Positions 53,858 through 64,000 of a DNA stretch of 64,000 nucleotides are shown here, in pieces. This DNA comes from Psilocybe azurescens. Taxonomy: Eukaryota; Basidiomycota; Agaricomycetes; Agaricales; Agrocybaceae. The stretch covers positions 264,566 to 328,565 of the forward strand of contig JAJIRX010000721.1 in NCBI GenBank assembly GCA_023853785.1. Direction: 5' to 3'. Position numbers and translations under genes: made by a program. How positions within the stretch are numbered: position 1 is the first letter of the stretch; each line of letters opens with the position of its first letter. The notes under the pieces were generated by a model. That model saw nothing but the letters and a program-made list of their open reading frames with translations. It was not told where the DNA came from and did not search any database.

Positions 53858-54131
53858 CATCTGTGCCATAATCCGGTCACCATAGTATAGGCTGACTCAC
53901 AATGCAATTTATAGAAAGACATTGCTAGGTCCAAAAAATATTTGAAAATTGATATTATGAATTTGTCATAATAATATGGGTTATTAGTAGATGGTTATCT
54001 GCGTTATAATTGTCATCATAATATATGCTGATTCACAATGTAATTTATAGCAAGATATTGCTAGGTCCAAAAATATTTGAAAAGTGATATTGTGAGTTTA
54101 TCGTAGTGATACAGTTTATTATGGAATTGAT
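53858..54131 (+). repeat. Two diverged tandem copies of a ~136-bp AT-rich unit
   Basis: Copy 1 (about 53858-53994) and copy 2 (about 53995-54131) align over their length: GCTGACTCACAATGCAATTT against GCTGATTCACAATGTAATTT, then ATTGCTAGGTCCAAAAA in both. The TTGCTAGGTCCAAA block is shared with the right arm of the 44.9-kb MITE, so the units may be degraded MITE-related sequence. Confidence 0.6.
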
Positions 54132-54216
54132 ACTGTCCCTATGCATGACGATAGGGCAGCTGTGATATTATTATCAATATCAACAAGGTATCTAATTCTA
54201 GGATACTTGTGATACA

Positions 54217-54408
54217 TTGCAAGCCAGGCAACTGTTCGTGAGCTAGATATAATATGACCAAGAAATTCCAATGCCAGAGCTTACTGTCACCAATTGTCTA
54301 CAAGAATTTAGATCCTCAGAGACTCGCAATGGATTGCAAACTAAGCACCCTTCTGTGAGCTGGATACAATATAGTTGACAGATTCCAATGCCAGAACACT
54401 GTTGTCGT
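54217..54408 (+). repeat. Diverged direct repeat, ~76-bp copies spaced 116 bp
   Basis: Copy A (about 54217-54293) and copy B (about 54333-54408) share TTGCAA...GTGAGCT(A/G)GATA(T/C)AATAT and (A/G)ATTCCAATGCCAGA. Function is unknown. Together with the repeats just upstream it marks a repeat-degraded zone. Confidence 0.45.
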
Positions 54409-56125
54409 CAGCCTGACCAGCTACAATTTGAGACCAGAACCCGTTCTGAATATTAACCATGGTATTCAGGGTTTCACTCCAAAAAGAAAGCCAAATGGGT
54501 ATATTTTCAAGCAGATAAATATACAACTACATTAACTACAGGTACTAAAACCAACAGTAACCCCTCCCATTGCGGAATCTCTTCCCACCCCACTGATTGA
54601 TAATGTCAACGACCCAATACTTGAATAAGGTAACACGTAAAAGCTAGATAAGAAATATGAAGAACTTACTCATAAGCTTCAAAAATAAATAAATAAACAT
54701 AAACATAAATTTCTCAATATGGCCATACCTGTGAACGTTACACTTGTGTATAAATGCTCGGTCTGAAGACTCGAAGCAAAAATAAAGAATTGGGCTGCCA
54801 TTTTAAATTATCAACAGAAATAAAATTAAAATAGATAAAAACGAGGAAAAAGGACTGACAAATTCGCGCCTGGCCAGAGTTTAGGTGGTCACTTTCAGAG
54901 ACACCTAGGATTAGCAGAATACAATAACAAATTATATGGATAAAACCTACCTATTATGAAGTCTGTCTGGCGACAGGGCCTTCTATTGATCTCCGAAATA
55001 CAATCAGTAAAGCAGTGGGTAAGAATGAGCCGAGCAGTTACCTAGAGCAATTCACCTGGGAAAGCGTCGATAATGATCAGCCGGACGTTCTTGAGGTATG
55101 GGCAAGGTGTTAAGTTGGAATAATTGGGTGAGTGGGTAGTGGTGTCGTTGTTTGCGACTAGAGTTAGTTGGGGTGTTAGTAGGAAGGTCGTGTTTATATA
55201 TCTTCATGCTTGTGGGGCCGCTCCACCTTCACACGCACTAAACAAAACAAAATGATGTGATATTGGGGCCTGTCAAAGCGGTTGAGAAGCGACTGCACTC
55301 GGGCTCCACTTGTTGGTTACTTGAGCCGAAATGGTGGATGGTGGCAGCAGTTTTGGTGGCATAGGTTGGGTTGGCAACGGTACTAGAAGGACGAAGTGAG
55401 TTGAAAGAGATTAGGAGGAACACAGGAAATAGAGATGCGCTCCACAGCAGACGCCAGCCACTGTGACTCCATCAGCGGCACACACGGCAACAATATTTAA
55501 ACTTGACGAAATGTCGGCGTCGGATGATGGCTCAAAGACGAGCGCGTCGGTCAAGAAAGGGCTGAAAGTCGAGAACACGACGGACATAGAAGATGTGAAA
55601 ACGCGAAGCGCTCTATTAAAAGGCCAGGAAGGGCAGAGACTACATCGGCTCAGAGAGCCTCACATCTAAAGGATGGAATAGCGTAGAACATCAAAATAGA
55701 GTATAGAAATACACGCACAGCCGTATTCTAACGCCGTCGACATTAAAAAAGCCTAATATCTTTGAAAGGGACGAACGAGCAAGTAGAATGGAGGCCGGTG
55801 GAGGGTGAATAGACACGCGAACTTGGGATCGCCCTCGAGGTCTGAAACAAGAACGAGCTGGAATTGCACACTTTGTGCCCTAGTGGTACAGTTAATAGGA
55901 GAACTTTATAGGGAAAACGAACTTACCTTTTTAATTGACTAGAGGCGTGTCAAATCCGTGCCCTCTAGGAGACGCTGTCATGAACTTGCTGGGATGGCCC
56001 AGGGGCGAAGCAGCAAAAACAGTAGAATTAGGCCCGCCATATACATTATTTACACTACTGTACGGGCAGTCGGTCTATATACAATATATTACTAGGTGAC
56101 TGATATATACATTATGTCCTCGATG
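54409..56125. other. Gene-poor stretch
   Basis: About 1.7 kb. It holds an AAATAAATAAATAAAC-type simple repeat near 54680. The small ORF 55463-55669 (plus, 68 residues, Lys/Ser-rich) has no recognisable domain. I do not call a gene here. Confidence 0.35.
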
Positions 56126-58790
56126 TCAAGATACGAAATTATTTATTAAAAAAACATATTGTTTCATTTCACCGTTTTTCCTTGCCTCTTCACGTAGAGA
56201 TTCCATTAGTGCATTACCAACCTTCCTCTCTTTCGGTTCTTCACCCTTGAGACAAAGAAAGTCGGGATGTAGCTCTACACGTTCGGGCGTAAGTACCTCT
56301 GCTACTCCTTCCTTCCTCACAACAGCTAGAAGCACAGTAATTGTGTCGGGGTACTTTTTGTGGTGAATTCGTTGAACAAATTTACCGCAATGCTCGCCTT
56401 TGATCACAACAAGTAGCCCATTATCACGTGTAGGTGAAGGGTTTTTGAAGGAGACCCATTCAGGCTCGAGGAATCTCGACTGGTGGTGGTCCTCATATCG
56501 GATACTCAGTTTTCCGTCAACCTCGACAAGACCAGCAGTGAGCTGTTGATTTTGGTGAGTTCCCCATTGACAATCACTTGAAGAGAAATATTAAGAAGAC
56601 GTTTATCGAAAAAGGGGTGCGGATGCGTTTGCTGGCTGGTGTTAGCAAGTGGAGGAATTGAAGCTTGAGAAAATTCGAGGCTAGGTGACGACGGGTCCCA
56701 GGCAGGCGTTGACGAGATTGAAACGATAGGAGTGCGGGAAGAAGGGTCCCAGGCGGGCGTTGATGAGGTCGTATCAGGTAATGGGGTTGCGCCACTAGAA
56801 CTCGAAGCCTGCCATATTGATTGGGCTTCGTAGCGCTTGTTTTGCAAAAGGCCCGGTTGGTCGGTTTGTCAAAGTCGACCAGTTTGAGTCGTGTGCTTGA
56901 ATTCATATTTAAACAAAGTACCATCTGAATTAGAATGTATGCTCACCTAGTTTCGATAATGTCGTCGTAATCGAACAGCTCTCGGGCGAAAGGCCGCGCA
57001 CTAGCAATATGCGAAAGTTGAACCTCTATTCTCTGCCCACTAAGTGTTGGTTGACCAAGAAGGACGTTCTTGACAGTGCCACAGTACCCCTTCCAAGGAC
57101 CATGAGTTATGGTAACTCCTAGATCGAGCCATGGCGATCTATCTGCCTTGAGAGGGCGGTCCTCCAAGCTCGGCGGGTGCGAGGCATGTATGAATGGTTC
57201 GCTGATCTTTTCAACAAATTAACGTGATGTTCTAGACGCTGTAATCAAGTTAGTAGAGATAGATGATATTTCATTGCGACGCACATTAAGAGCTTCGCTG
57301 GGATCAGCAGCGAGAATTTCTCCCTCAATGGTTTTGACAATGATGGAGGCGAATTCTTCTTCCACGTTGACAACCCATCCAGTTTTTCCACGAGAAGGGC
57401 CACCCGTAATCATAACAAAGTCTCCGAGACCAAAATATTTATATATATCTTGCCAGGTAACGCTGGCATAGTAAAGTTTTCAAGGTCGGACAGCGCAACT
57501 TCGACATAGTCTACTTCTGCAACCACTACGACACCCCGTTTTTCAGTGGAGCGGACAACGATCTCGTCGCCTGTTTCAAAATCCCATTCTTGTGGGCGAG
57601 GAATTTGAGTGTTAAGGAAAACGGGGTGCTTGGTGCCTAGAAATAGAAATAAAAGATCGAGAGGAATGTTTGTGGCAGATGAAATAGAATGACAGTCGAA
57701 TTCCTTGCGGACGAGGCCATGTTCGAAAGTGAGTCCAGCAGCAGTGTAAATACCGTCTCATTGTCGCTTGGGATTGACGCCATAGATATCCTGGTAGGAT
57801 TTAGGATCGAATAATTGCTGTTTAGGGAGGGAAGGGGGTTTGAAGCTCGCTTTCTCGTCAACAAAAATTCAGGGCCTTTTGGTGAAGGGGCGGAGTGGGC
57901 AGCTTTAGGCGTGGAACTAAGAGAATGTCGACTCCCAGGCTTTTACCGCGACGACAACACCAACGTCTCCTCTGTACGCCCCTCCGTACTCGTACCCATC
58001 TGCCTTCTTCACTGACAGTGTCATCGGGCTTCATCTCCAACGTATCGACCCAGTCCTCGAATGGAATGTTTTGCCATCGAATACCTTCTCGCGTTTGAAT
58101 GATTCCCGGGTAATTTCGAGTAAGGAGACGAGGTCTCGATTCATGGTGCATTCCAGATATACCCAGCCCCGTAAAGTCCCAGGTGTAAACGCCGAACGTA
58201 TTTCATGTATCGAGGTGGCATTCTCCAATAAAAACAAGATCGCGTACTCCTCGACCCCTATCTATGACCAATGAATTTTATATCTTCGGTAATAAACGAT
58301 AACAGGAAACTTACGCGACACTTAACGCGCCAAAGTGGGAAGTCTTGAGCACAGGGCAAGCCACTAATCAAGTCATGATTTGTAGTGCTGGCAAGCCCTT
58401 TCGGCTGATGCGACAACCTGTCGTATATTCGGCTCAAAACTTCCTCGAAGGCGCCGTCGTTATTTTGAAGGGAATTCCTCCATGGGGGACCGAGGAGCTA
58501 GACTGACCAGCCGATGGTTCTTCGTCGTCAATGAAATTATCTGAAGAAAAGAGGATGCGCATTAACGCGTAGTAAAGGACGTAAAAAACAAAAACAAAAA
58601 CAAAAACAAAACAAAAGCAATACATGGACGAACCTAATGATTCCTCTTTCTCATCGTCGTCGCCCTCAAATCCCTCGTCATCCACCGCTGCCTCCAGGTC
58701 AAGTAAACGTCGAACTGAGATAGGGATCTCCTGGAATCAAATGGATCAGCGAGGTTGTTTGGACTGGAATAGAACGTCACAGCGATTCAT
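56126..58790 (-). pseudogene. Spt5-like KOW-domain protein (expanded paralogue, possibly broken)
   Basis: The order of parts mimics elongation factor Spt5. A short first exon (58790, MNRCD) may join IPISVRRLLDLEAAVDDEGF and an acidic stretch. An NGN-like segment follows (IRSAFTPGTLRGWVYLECTM), then several KOW-like modules (EEGRWVRVRRGV; DFETGDEIVVRSTEKRGVV; FVMITGGPSRGKTGWVVN; WLDLGVTITHGPWKGYCGTV), then a CTR-like repeat with STPAWDPSSRTP and STPAWDPSSPS (about 56680-56780), and a last KOW-like domain (LLVVIKGEHCGKFVQRIHHK). The stop is TGA 56128-56126. Such divergent Spt5 copies are common in Agaricomycetes, in repeat-rich parts of the genome. Near 56545 the frame breaks: either a 35-bp intron or a one-base deletion. 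An (AAAAAC)n run lies at about 58588-58612 in an intron. Function is unknown, and it is unlikely to be the essential Spt5. Confidence 0.6.
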
Positions 58791-59049
58791 GGTATCTTGA
58801 CGGCGTTTCTGGCTGAGCAATTCGTTAGTAAACTCATTTTCTGTGTGTTAGAAACACCGTCTGTGCAACGCCAACCCATAGTATCAGTACTTCGCAAAGT
58901 AGCACGGATACCCAGCTGTACATCTCTACAGTGTACGGCGATTTTTTGGGTTTTATTTCATGTTATATCACTCAATCTCAATTTATTTCATTCGAATGGG
59001 ATTACGGCTTCCTATATACTAACTACTGACACAAAGAAAATGACTTACG

Positions 59050-59300
59050 AGGCTTGGTGGATGATGAGGGAGAAGCGATTAACGATGGTGATGGTTCAGA
59101 AGAGAGTGGAAAGGCGTGAGAAAATGGAAACCAATGGACTAAGTCGCGCCGAATCGAGGATCCTCGGGTAAGTAATAGCCGATTACCCGAGGATCCTCGA
59201 TTCGGCGACTTCATCCTCCGATTATTATTTTCGCACGCCTTTCCTCCCTCTTCTGAACGACCACCATCGTCTGCCGCCCTCTTCGCTCGCCACTTCCATG
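59050..59300. repeat. Long foldback with a perfect 25-bp stem
   Basis: Bases 59147-59171 and 59183-59207 are perfect reverse complements of each other (25 bp, containing GAGGATCCTC), separated by 11 bases. The pairing continues, imperfectly, for roughly 100 bp on each side: GTTCAGAAGAG and GGAAAGGCGTG recur on the two strands, 59095-59119 against about 59232-59258. No target duplication was found. Confidence 0.75.
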
Positions 59301-59975
59301 CAATAGTAACTAAAGTAATTTTATGAGTTGTTATAAGTAATAAGTCAGAAATAAGGAAATTTCGTCAATAAAAACGTAAGTAAAGAATAACAACTTGGAG
59401 TTAGTTTACTACTAGAGAAATATAGAACTTTGGCTATGACGGGTCAGTTTCGCTCCTTACTAGGCGCGCCATTGGGTCGAATAATCCTGAGCTTACATTA
59501 ACTAGCCAGACCAACCTTGCACAGGCCTGGGATCACAAGCGGACTACACGCGGCGCTGGCATATGTCTTATGGTGACGCTAGATAATAGAATGGTGCCGC
59601 GAGAGGTGGCTACGCCCCATACACGCGGGCGTTCAAAGGTATAACCTATATCTATCTAACACACTTTTCAAAGTGATGATTAGCCTTCTCTAGCCCGTGT
59701 CATACCAGTCTGAAGGACCACAAAACTATAGGCCAAGAATCTGTTCAGTGAACGGCCGATGATCGTCACAAGAAATTCTGGGCTTAATCTACTAATCACC
59801 GCCGAATACAGATAACTATAGACTAGACTACGATGCTACTCTTTTCTTATGCATTCTCAGTGTTCACAGGGTCTGGTTTAATAACAAATAGTGCCACTAT
59901 ATTAGTATTTCGCGAATTCATATTGGACAGTACCATTCAGTAGAGACAGCGCGGAGCGAGTGGAATGATATAATG
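59301..59975. other. Intergenic, nothing recognised
   Basis: About 675 bp of AT-rich sequence without coding character. Confidence 0.35.
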
Positions 59976-60423
59976 TTAGTTTGAAACTAGGTCCAGAATT
60001 AAGACGGGGATCGTTATCCTAGCAGTATAAACATTCTCCATAATCTCCCAATGCTCGCCGCCAATCACTACAACATTCCCGACTTCGTCCCAGGTCCACG
60101 GCACAGTTGCAGCTGAATCATAATGTCAGAAGTTGCTGATTGTTCGCTAAATGACATACCGGTATACACGTTCCCAACGTAGGCGTCGCCTTCAACCCGG
60201 TTGAATATATATCCCCTGCGATGAAGATGGTCCTGTCGAGACGAACTGCGCAAACAAAAGGTAAGAAGATTCCGATATGTTGAATAACATCGCACGTCCA
60301 GCCCACTTGCACATGCTCGGAGGGATGCCGCGCAGGAGTCATTTTAAGAGCTCTACTAAACTTAAACACCCGAACAAAGAATTCAGGGAACGAACAGCTT
60401 ACCTTTCGACATCGAGAACGCAA
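59976..60423 (-). CDS. Fragment resembling an Spt5-like/KOW C-terminus, uncertain
   Basis: A coherent last exon (about 60110-59976) reads ATVPWTWDEVGNVVVIGGEH then a helix-strand end ITIPVLILDLVSN and TAA. It is joined by a 48-bp GT-AG intron to RRGYIFNRVEGDAYVGNVYT. The VGNVVVIxGxH pattern resembles the last KOW-like module of Spt5-like paralogues, similar to the gene at 56-58.8 kb. The upstream part (to 60423 or beyond) changes frame, and I cannot build a full gene. It is probably a gene fragment. Confidence 0.3.
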
Positions 60424-60826
60424 TCACAACGAGGGCGATAGAGTTTTGGATCATAGTTGAGGTAAAGATGAGGTTTTGTCGGGAAAAGGTGAGATCTAAG
60501 CAGCGAGAAATGGTGGTGAAGTCGTAGTCTTTGAGAGACTCGGATTATTCGCGTCTTCTCGTAGTTATGTGTGTGTTTTGCGTGCAACGAAATAAGCACC
60601 CATCGATAGGCATCACAAACGCAAGTCCCTGTTGGTAAATTTGGGCTGTTGAGAATAGTTACAATAACAAAAAAATCACATTGAGAGATATACTGCAAGT
60701 TAAGATATACTTGTTACTAAGAAATACGGTGAGTAGTAGCTTCAAGATACTAATGTCATGTAAAGTACAGTGAGTGGGGACGTTATATACAAATGTGCAG
60801 GATAATCGTTGAAAGACGAGCACAGC

Positions 60827-62492
60827 TCAAGCGGCCTCCGTGCGCTCAAGGGCCGTACGTTGTTCTTTGAGTGCTTTGCACGATGCTAATATGTTTGATT
60901 GACGATGGCGGTGGGTGGTTGGGAAGATTTGCCTATTATCGTCATTGCTTAAACTAATATTCCTTGTGAGAAGTGGGAACACTCACTTTGTCCACCAGGC
61001 GAGTAAATCTTGGGCACGTTTCTTTGCAGCTGGCCCAGGGAGAACCTCAAAGAAATCGATAATATAGTGATACAACCCCTGGTAGTCAAATCCACCATAA
61101 TTCGGAGTCCATGAGGGCGCAGTTTGCAAGTTGAAGTGGAGCTGGCAGTCACGGATAAGCATTGAGCAACATACGATACATGGACGCATACCTGTACAGC
61201 AGCATATGCGATAGATCGGGAGTAACCTTGGTCAGATGAAGCTTTGACGCTACATTGCGGCGCACAGAGTTGCTGTTGGAAGAAGTCCTCTGTGACTTGG
61301 TTGGAGGCATGTTCTCAGCGTTGTTTTCCTCATCCAAAATATCTTTGACTGAGCTGGGCGATGTGAATATGACTTTATAGACCTGTTAAAACGCTGAGTA
61401 GAAAATACGGACTGAAAAGCAAGAGAAAATAAACCTACTTTGACGAGGAGAGTGCTCTTCAAGTACCCAGATTCTAAGTTTTCCACGTCTGGGTTGTACT
61501 TTGCATAGAAACACCTCGAGTGGTAGCTGGAAAGCCAGTCAAACTTTTCATCAAATGCACGTAGCTTAGTACGAGTACTGTGAATGGAGATGAGGTCACA
61601 TCATTGGGCTGAGTGGTTGACTACTCACACAAGATTGTTCCAATCAAACTCTGCAGGACATAAGAGTCGTCCTGTGGTGTCGTGCTCGATTCCCCTATTC
61701 TTGCGGCACTGGGCATCCAACAGAGGAGAGGGACAAGGGTTGGCTTTGTTCAACCAATCTGCGACATATCCACGAATCCGACTCAGAGTCGTCACTCGGG
61801 CACCATTGGCACCATGCTGAAGCTAATGGTGATTCAGTAAGTGAATACGCCAATGTCCAAGACAATGCTACCCACCATCGCATAAAACGTGCTGAGCTCT
61901 TCAGGTTGTGCTTCGTCAATTTTCTTCTGGAAGTTGGGGATGAGGTGGCAGAGTTCTCGGACGGCTGTGTGGCTGCATTCCCAGCTGGGCGCCATTCATA
62001 CGTCAACCAAGCAAAAAATTAAAAAGAAAAGAACATACTCGCGCTTCAAATTCTCAACTTCATCTTCGTCGAGCTCATTAAGTTCTTTATTCAGATCTAT
62101 GTCTTCGGGTCGGCATCGTAAGCGCTATGCTTATCTGATTCGGACACCAAGTCTCTGAGCTCTCCGCAGACAAAGATCAATTTGCGTATACCGCGTCCAA
62201 GGCTGGTGGTGCTTGCGTTCCTGACGAGTGCCGTATTGTTGAGCCGGTAAGTAGATTTAAAGCTCAGTTAAATTTACTTACTCAGCCTTTCTTTAGATGG
62301 ATTGTTGGTATTTACACTTTCTTGGAGCGCGAGGAATCGTCGTCTCCAAATAGCGGCGCTAGTATCAGTGTCATCAGAATCAGGCGCACGAGTATCACCG
62401 GTAGGAGATGATGGGCTAGACTCGGGGTGGAAGGACCAGTATGTACAGGGGAAACAGGCATGACCGTTAGAAGTAGGGGAATTAAACAACAA
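60827..62492 (-). CDS. DUF6698-like Agaricomycete protein (one frame break)
   Basis: The exons read, in order, an N-terminus with DSDDTDTSAAIWRRRFLALQ (62492-62280), LIFVCGELRDLVSESDKHSA, DIDLNKELNELDEDEVENLK, a block with LPCHL/IPNFQKKIDEAQPEE and NGARVTTLSRIRGYVADWLN, GIEHDTTGRLLCPAEFDW, LSSYHSRCFYAKYNPDVENL, the conserved TAPSWTPNYGGFDYQGLYHY followed by IIDFFEVLPGPAAKKRAQDL and LAWWT, and a last exon after an intron (60968-61001) reading LSNDDNRQIFPTTHRH and ALKEQRTALERTEAA before TGA 60829-60827. The TAPSW...AWW block is what I associate with DUF6698, a family abundant in mushroom genomes near transposons. No function is known. Near 62108 one base is missing (DADP...EDIDL needs one more G), so it may be a pseudogene or an assembly error. 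Confidence 0.6.
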
Positions 62493-63184
62493 AGGGTATG
62501 ATATTGCTCACTTTATATATGATATACCCTAACGTTCAATGTAAATTTGGTTTTGCCTTCAGCGCCAATGTCGGCAGTGTATACTAGTCGGCTTCGACGT
62601 CACTGATACAACAACGGCGGCCCCACTCGTATATGCACCTTGCAACGGTGGCGGGCCAAGGGTCAAGAGGAGGATTTTTATCAATGACGCCGTACGCAGC
62701 TCTAACCAGAATTGGAGGTTCCTTGTCGCGTCTGGTTAGATCTGTTTGCTACTAGGCCTGTCAGTTATAGATTTTGGGAGACTAGTTAGTGCGTACTTAC
62801 GGATCGTAAAGTCTTGCCCATACTTCCTGCCTCTCCTGGTCTTCGAGGTTTTGTTTTGAGCTTTCAGGAATAGCTCTAACGCTCAGGTCCTCATAGATTT
62901 TATAACATTCTACAATGTCGGAAATCTCTAAAGTGCCTTAATAGGCTGATAAGGGATCAAGTGACAAAATATCCTATGGTTACTACTTCGTCATACGTCT
63001 CCATGTAGCTGTATAATTACCATTTTGGACCAACAACAACCACCACATCCCGTATCATTGAAAGGGTCCTGCTGCTCTCCCTGGCATCGCACAACAGACT
63101 AGAAGAGATTTTCGTCATACTCCATTGCTGTGGAGACCTCCGCCGAACCTATAAAGAGTCAAGGTGGTGAGCGAACAACCCAAA
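62493..63184. other. Intergenic, nothing recognised
   Basis: About 690 bp between divergently placed genes. No coding sequence or repeat was recognised. Confidence 0.35.
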
Positions 63185-63953
63185 ATGAGTCGCTCTAACA
63201 CTCGCCGTATTCCCATTACGCTCCACTGCGACCAACCCGCCCAAACTCAAAGTGCTTCCGACGCACAATATTCCTCACCGAATATTCGGGCTCGGACTTT
63301 CCACCTTGTAGAGTGGGGAATGACCCGCCCATTTTTGGCTCTCCTATTACCGCTGTATCGCGTCCAGACCCCCTCCTCAGGCAGCTGCAACTGCCATATC
63401 GAACGAGAGACCTTCTCAATCACGGCGTCGTCGACAAGCAAATGCAGGACTTGGACAGTCTAATATCCTCAATACGGTTGTTGCAATCGGATCGGCACCA
63501 GATACCAAGGTGGTTCTGCATATCCCTCACGCGTAGTCATACTGATGATGGGTGCAAATACCAGGGTGATCGTTCTCCTCAGAGAGAACCCTCGTTAAAG
63601 CGCCGAGAATCTACAGCCCAAGGCCCTGAGAATGAACCCCGGCGAAGAAACGGCGCGTTACTCTCCGCGACAATGACAATATAAGATGGTTGCAAGAAGA
63701 GGTCACTGTTATTAAGGGCAGTCTTGCGGAAGTGGCTCAGGGGTCGAGGGAGGGTAGACAAAGCCATACTAGTACGTTGGCCAGGGTGGAACTCGATATC
63801 GGTGATATCAAAGGGAGCATTGACGAGATGACTTCCGACATCGATGGTATTAAGGATAGTCTGGAGGATATGGCCTATGAGGCGAGGGAGGAAAGGAAAG
63901 AGATTAATGATCTGTTAGAAGAACTTCTCTTTGAAATCCGACAAAGGGAGTGA
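63185..63953 (+). CDS. Hypothetical protein with C-terminal coiled coil (frame-broken)
   Basis: Met 63185 (MSRSNTRRIPITLHCDQPAQ) begins a disordered N-terminus. The body continues one frame back as PPIFGSPITAVSRPDPLLRQ and DKQMQDLDSLISSIRLLQSD, and after a further change as RDNDNIRWLQEEVTVIKGSL. It ends in a regular coiled coil (DIGDIKGSIDEMTSDIDGIK, DSLEDMAYEAREERKEINDL) and stops at TGA 63953. The frame changes near 63275 and 63660 are each equivalent to one lost base. I do not recognise the family. The last part looks like a genuine protein-coding helix. Orientation and start are supported by composition only. Confidence 0.45.
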
Positions 63954-64000
63954 ATTTGTACATACCAGTCCATGTAAAATAAATTCTTTTCTTAATCCAC

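Overview
The window looks like nuclear DNA of a filamentous basidiomycete, most likely an Agaricomycete. The evidence is that most genes are split by many short GT-AG introns of about 45-70 bp, gene families typical of mushroom-forming fungi are present (F-box proteins of the LPxDIW...SVNRxxFDxAMDxRY type, Spt5-like KOW paralogues, a DUF6698-like protein), and there are Zn2Cys6 regulators and LTR retrotransposons. No bacterial operon structure, rRNA, tRNA or CRISPR array was recognised.

Layout. Bases 1-35,000 are mainly conserved, gene-rich sequence. From left to right they hold a Ser-rich coiled-coil protein (5' end outside the window), the cohesin subunit Scc3/STAG (minus), a PP2C-type phosphatase, a helical hypothetical protein, an F-box/WD40 protein (minus), an F-box protein (minus), a multipass membrane protein (minus), the replicative helicase subunit MCM4 (plus), a D-lactate dehydrogenase-like 2-hydroxyacid dehydrogenase (minus), a secreted App1-type phosphatidate phosphatase (minus) and the ubiquitin-ligase RING subunit RBX1 (minus, five small exons). 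Bases 34,600-47,700 hold a TA-flanked MITE, a small Cys-rich protein gene broken by a very young LTR element that carries Gag only, a Zn2Cys6 transcription factor (minus), a second MITE and a short coiled-coil protein. From 47,700 to the end the sequence is mostly accessory: a two-domain secreted protein, long gene-poor stretches with degenerate tandem repeats, an Spt5-like gene, a long foldback, a DUF6698-like gene and a coiled-coil ORF, several of them with frame breaks.

How genes relate. Scc3, MCM4 and RBX1/F-box-WD40 belong to S-phase and ubiquitin-dependent cell-cycle machinery. They are independent genes, not an operon. Three of these genes (scc3, mcm4 and the F-box/WD40 gene) have MCB-like ACGCGN motifs just upstream, which suggests shared G1/S control.

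Main points for a second look: (1) a 4,163-bp element with identical 368-bp LTRs and a 5-bp GTGAG target duplication that encodes Gag with a zinc knuckle but has no recognisable pol, so it must have been moved in trans; (2) that element sits in the last coding exon of the Cys-rich gene, so translation now ends inside the LTR and the old C-terminal codons lie 4.2 kb downstream; (3) many single-base frame breaks, nearly all in the direction of a one-base deletion, including one in a C7 run at the start of mcm4, which raises the question of assembly error against real decay.
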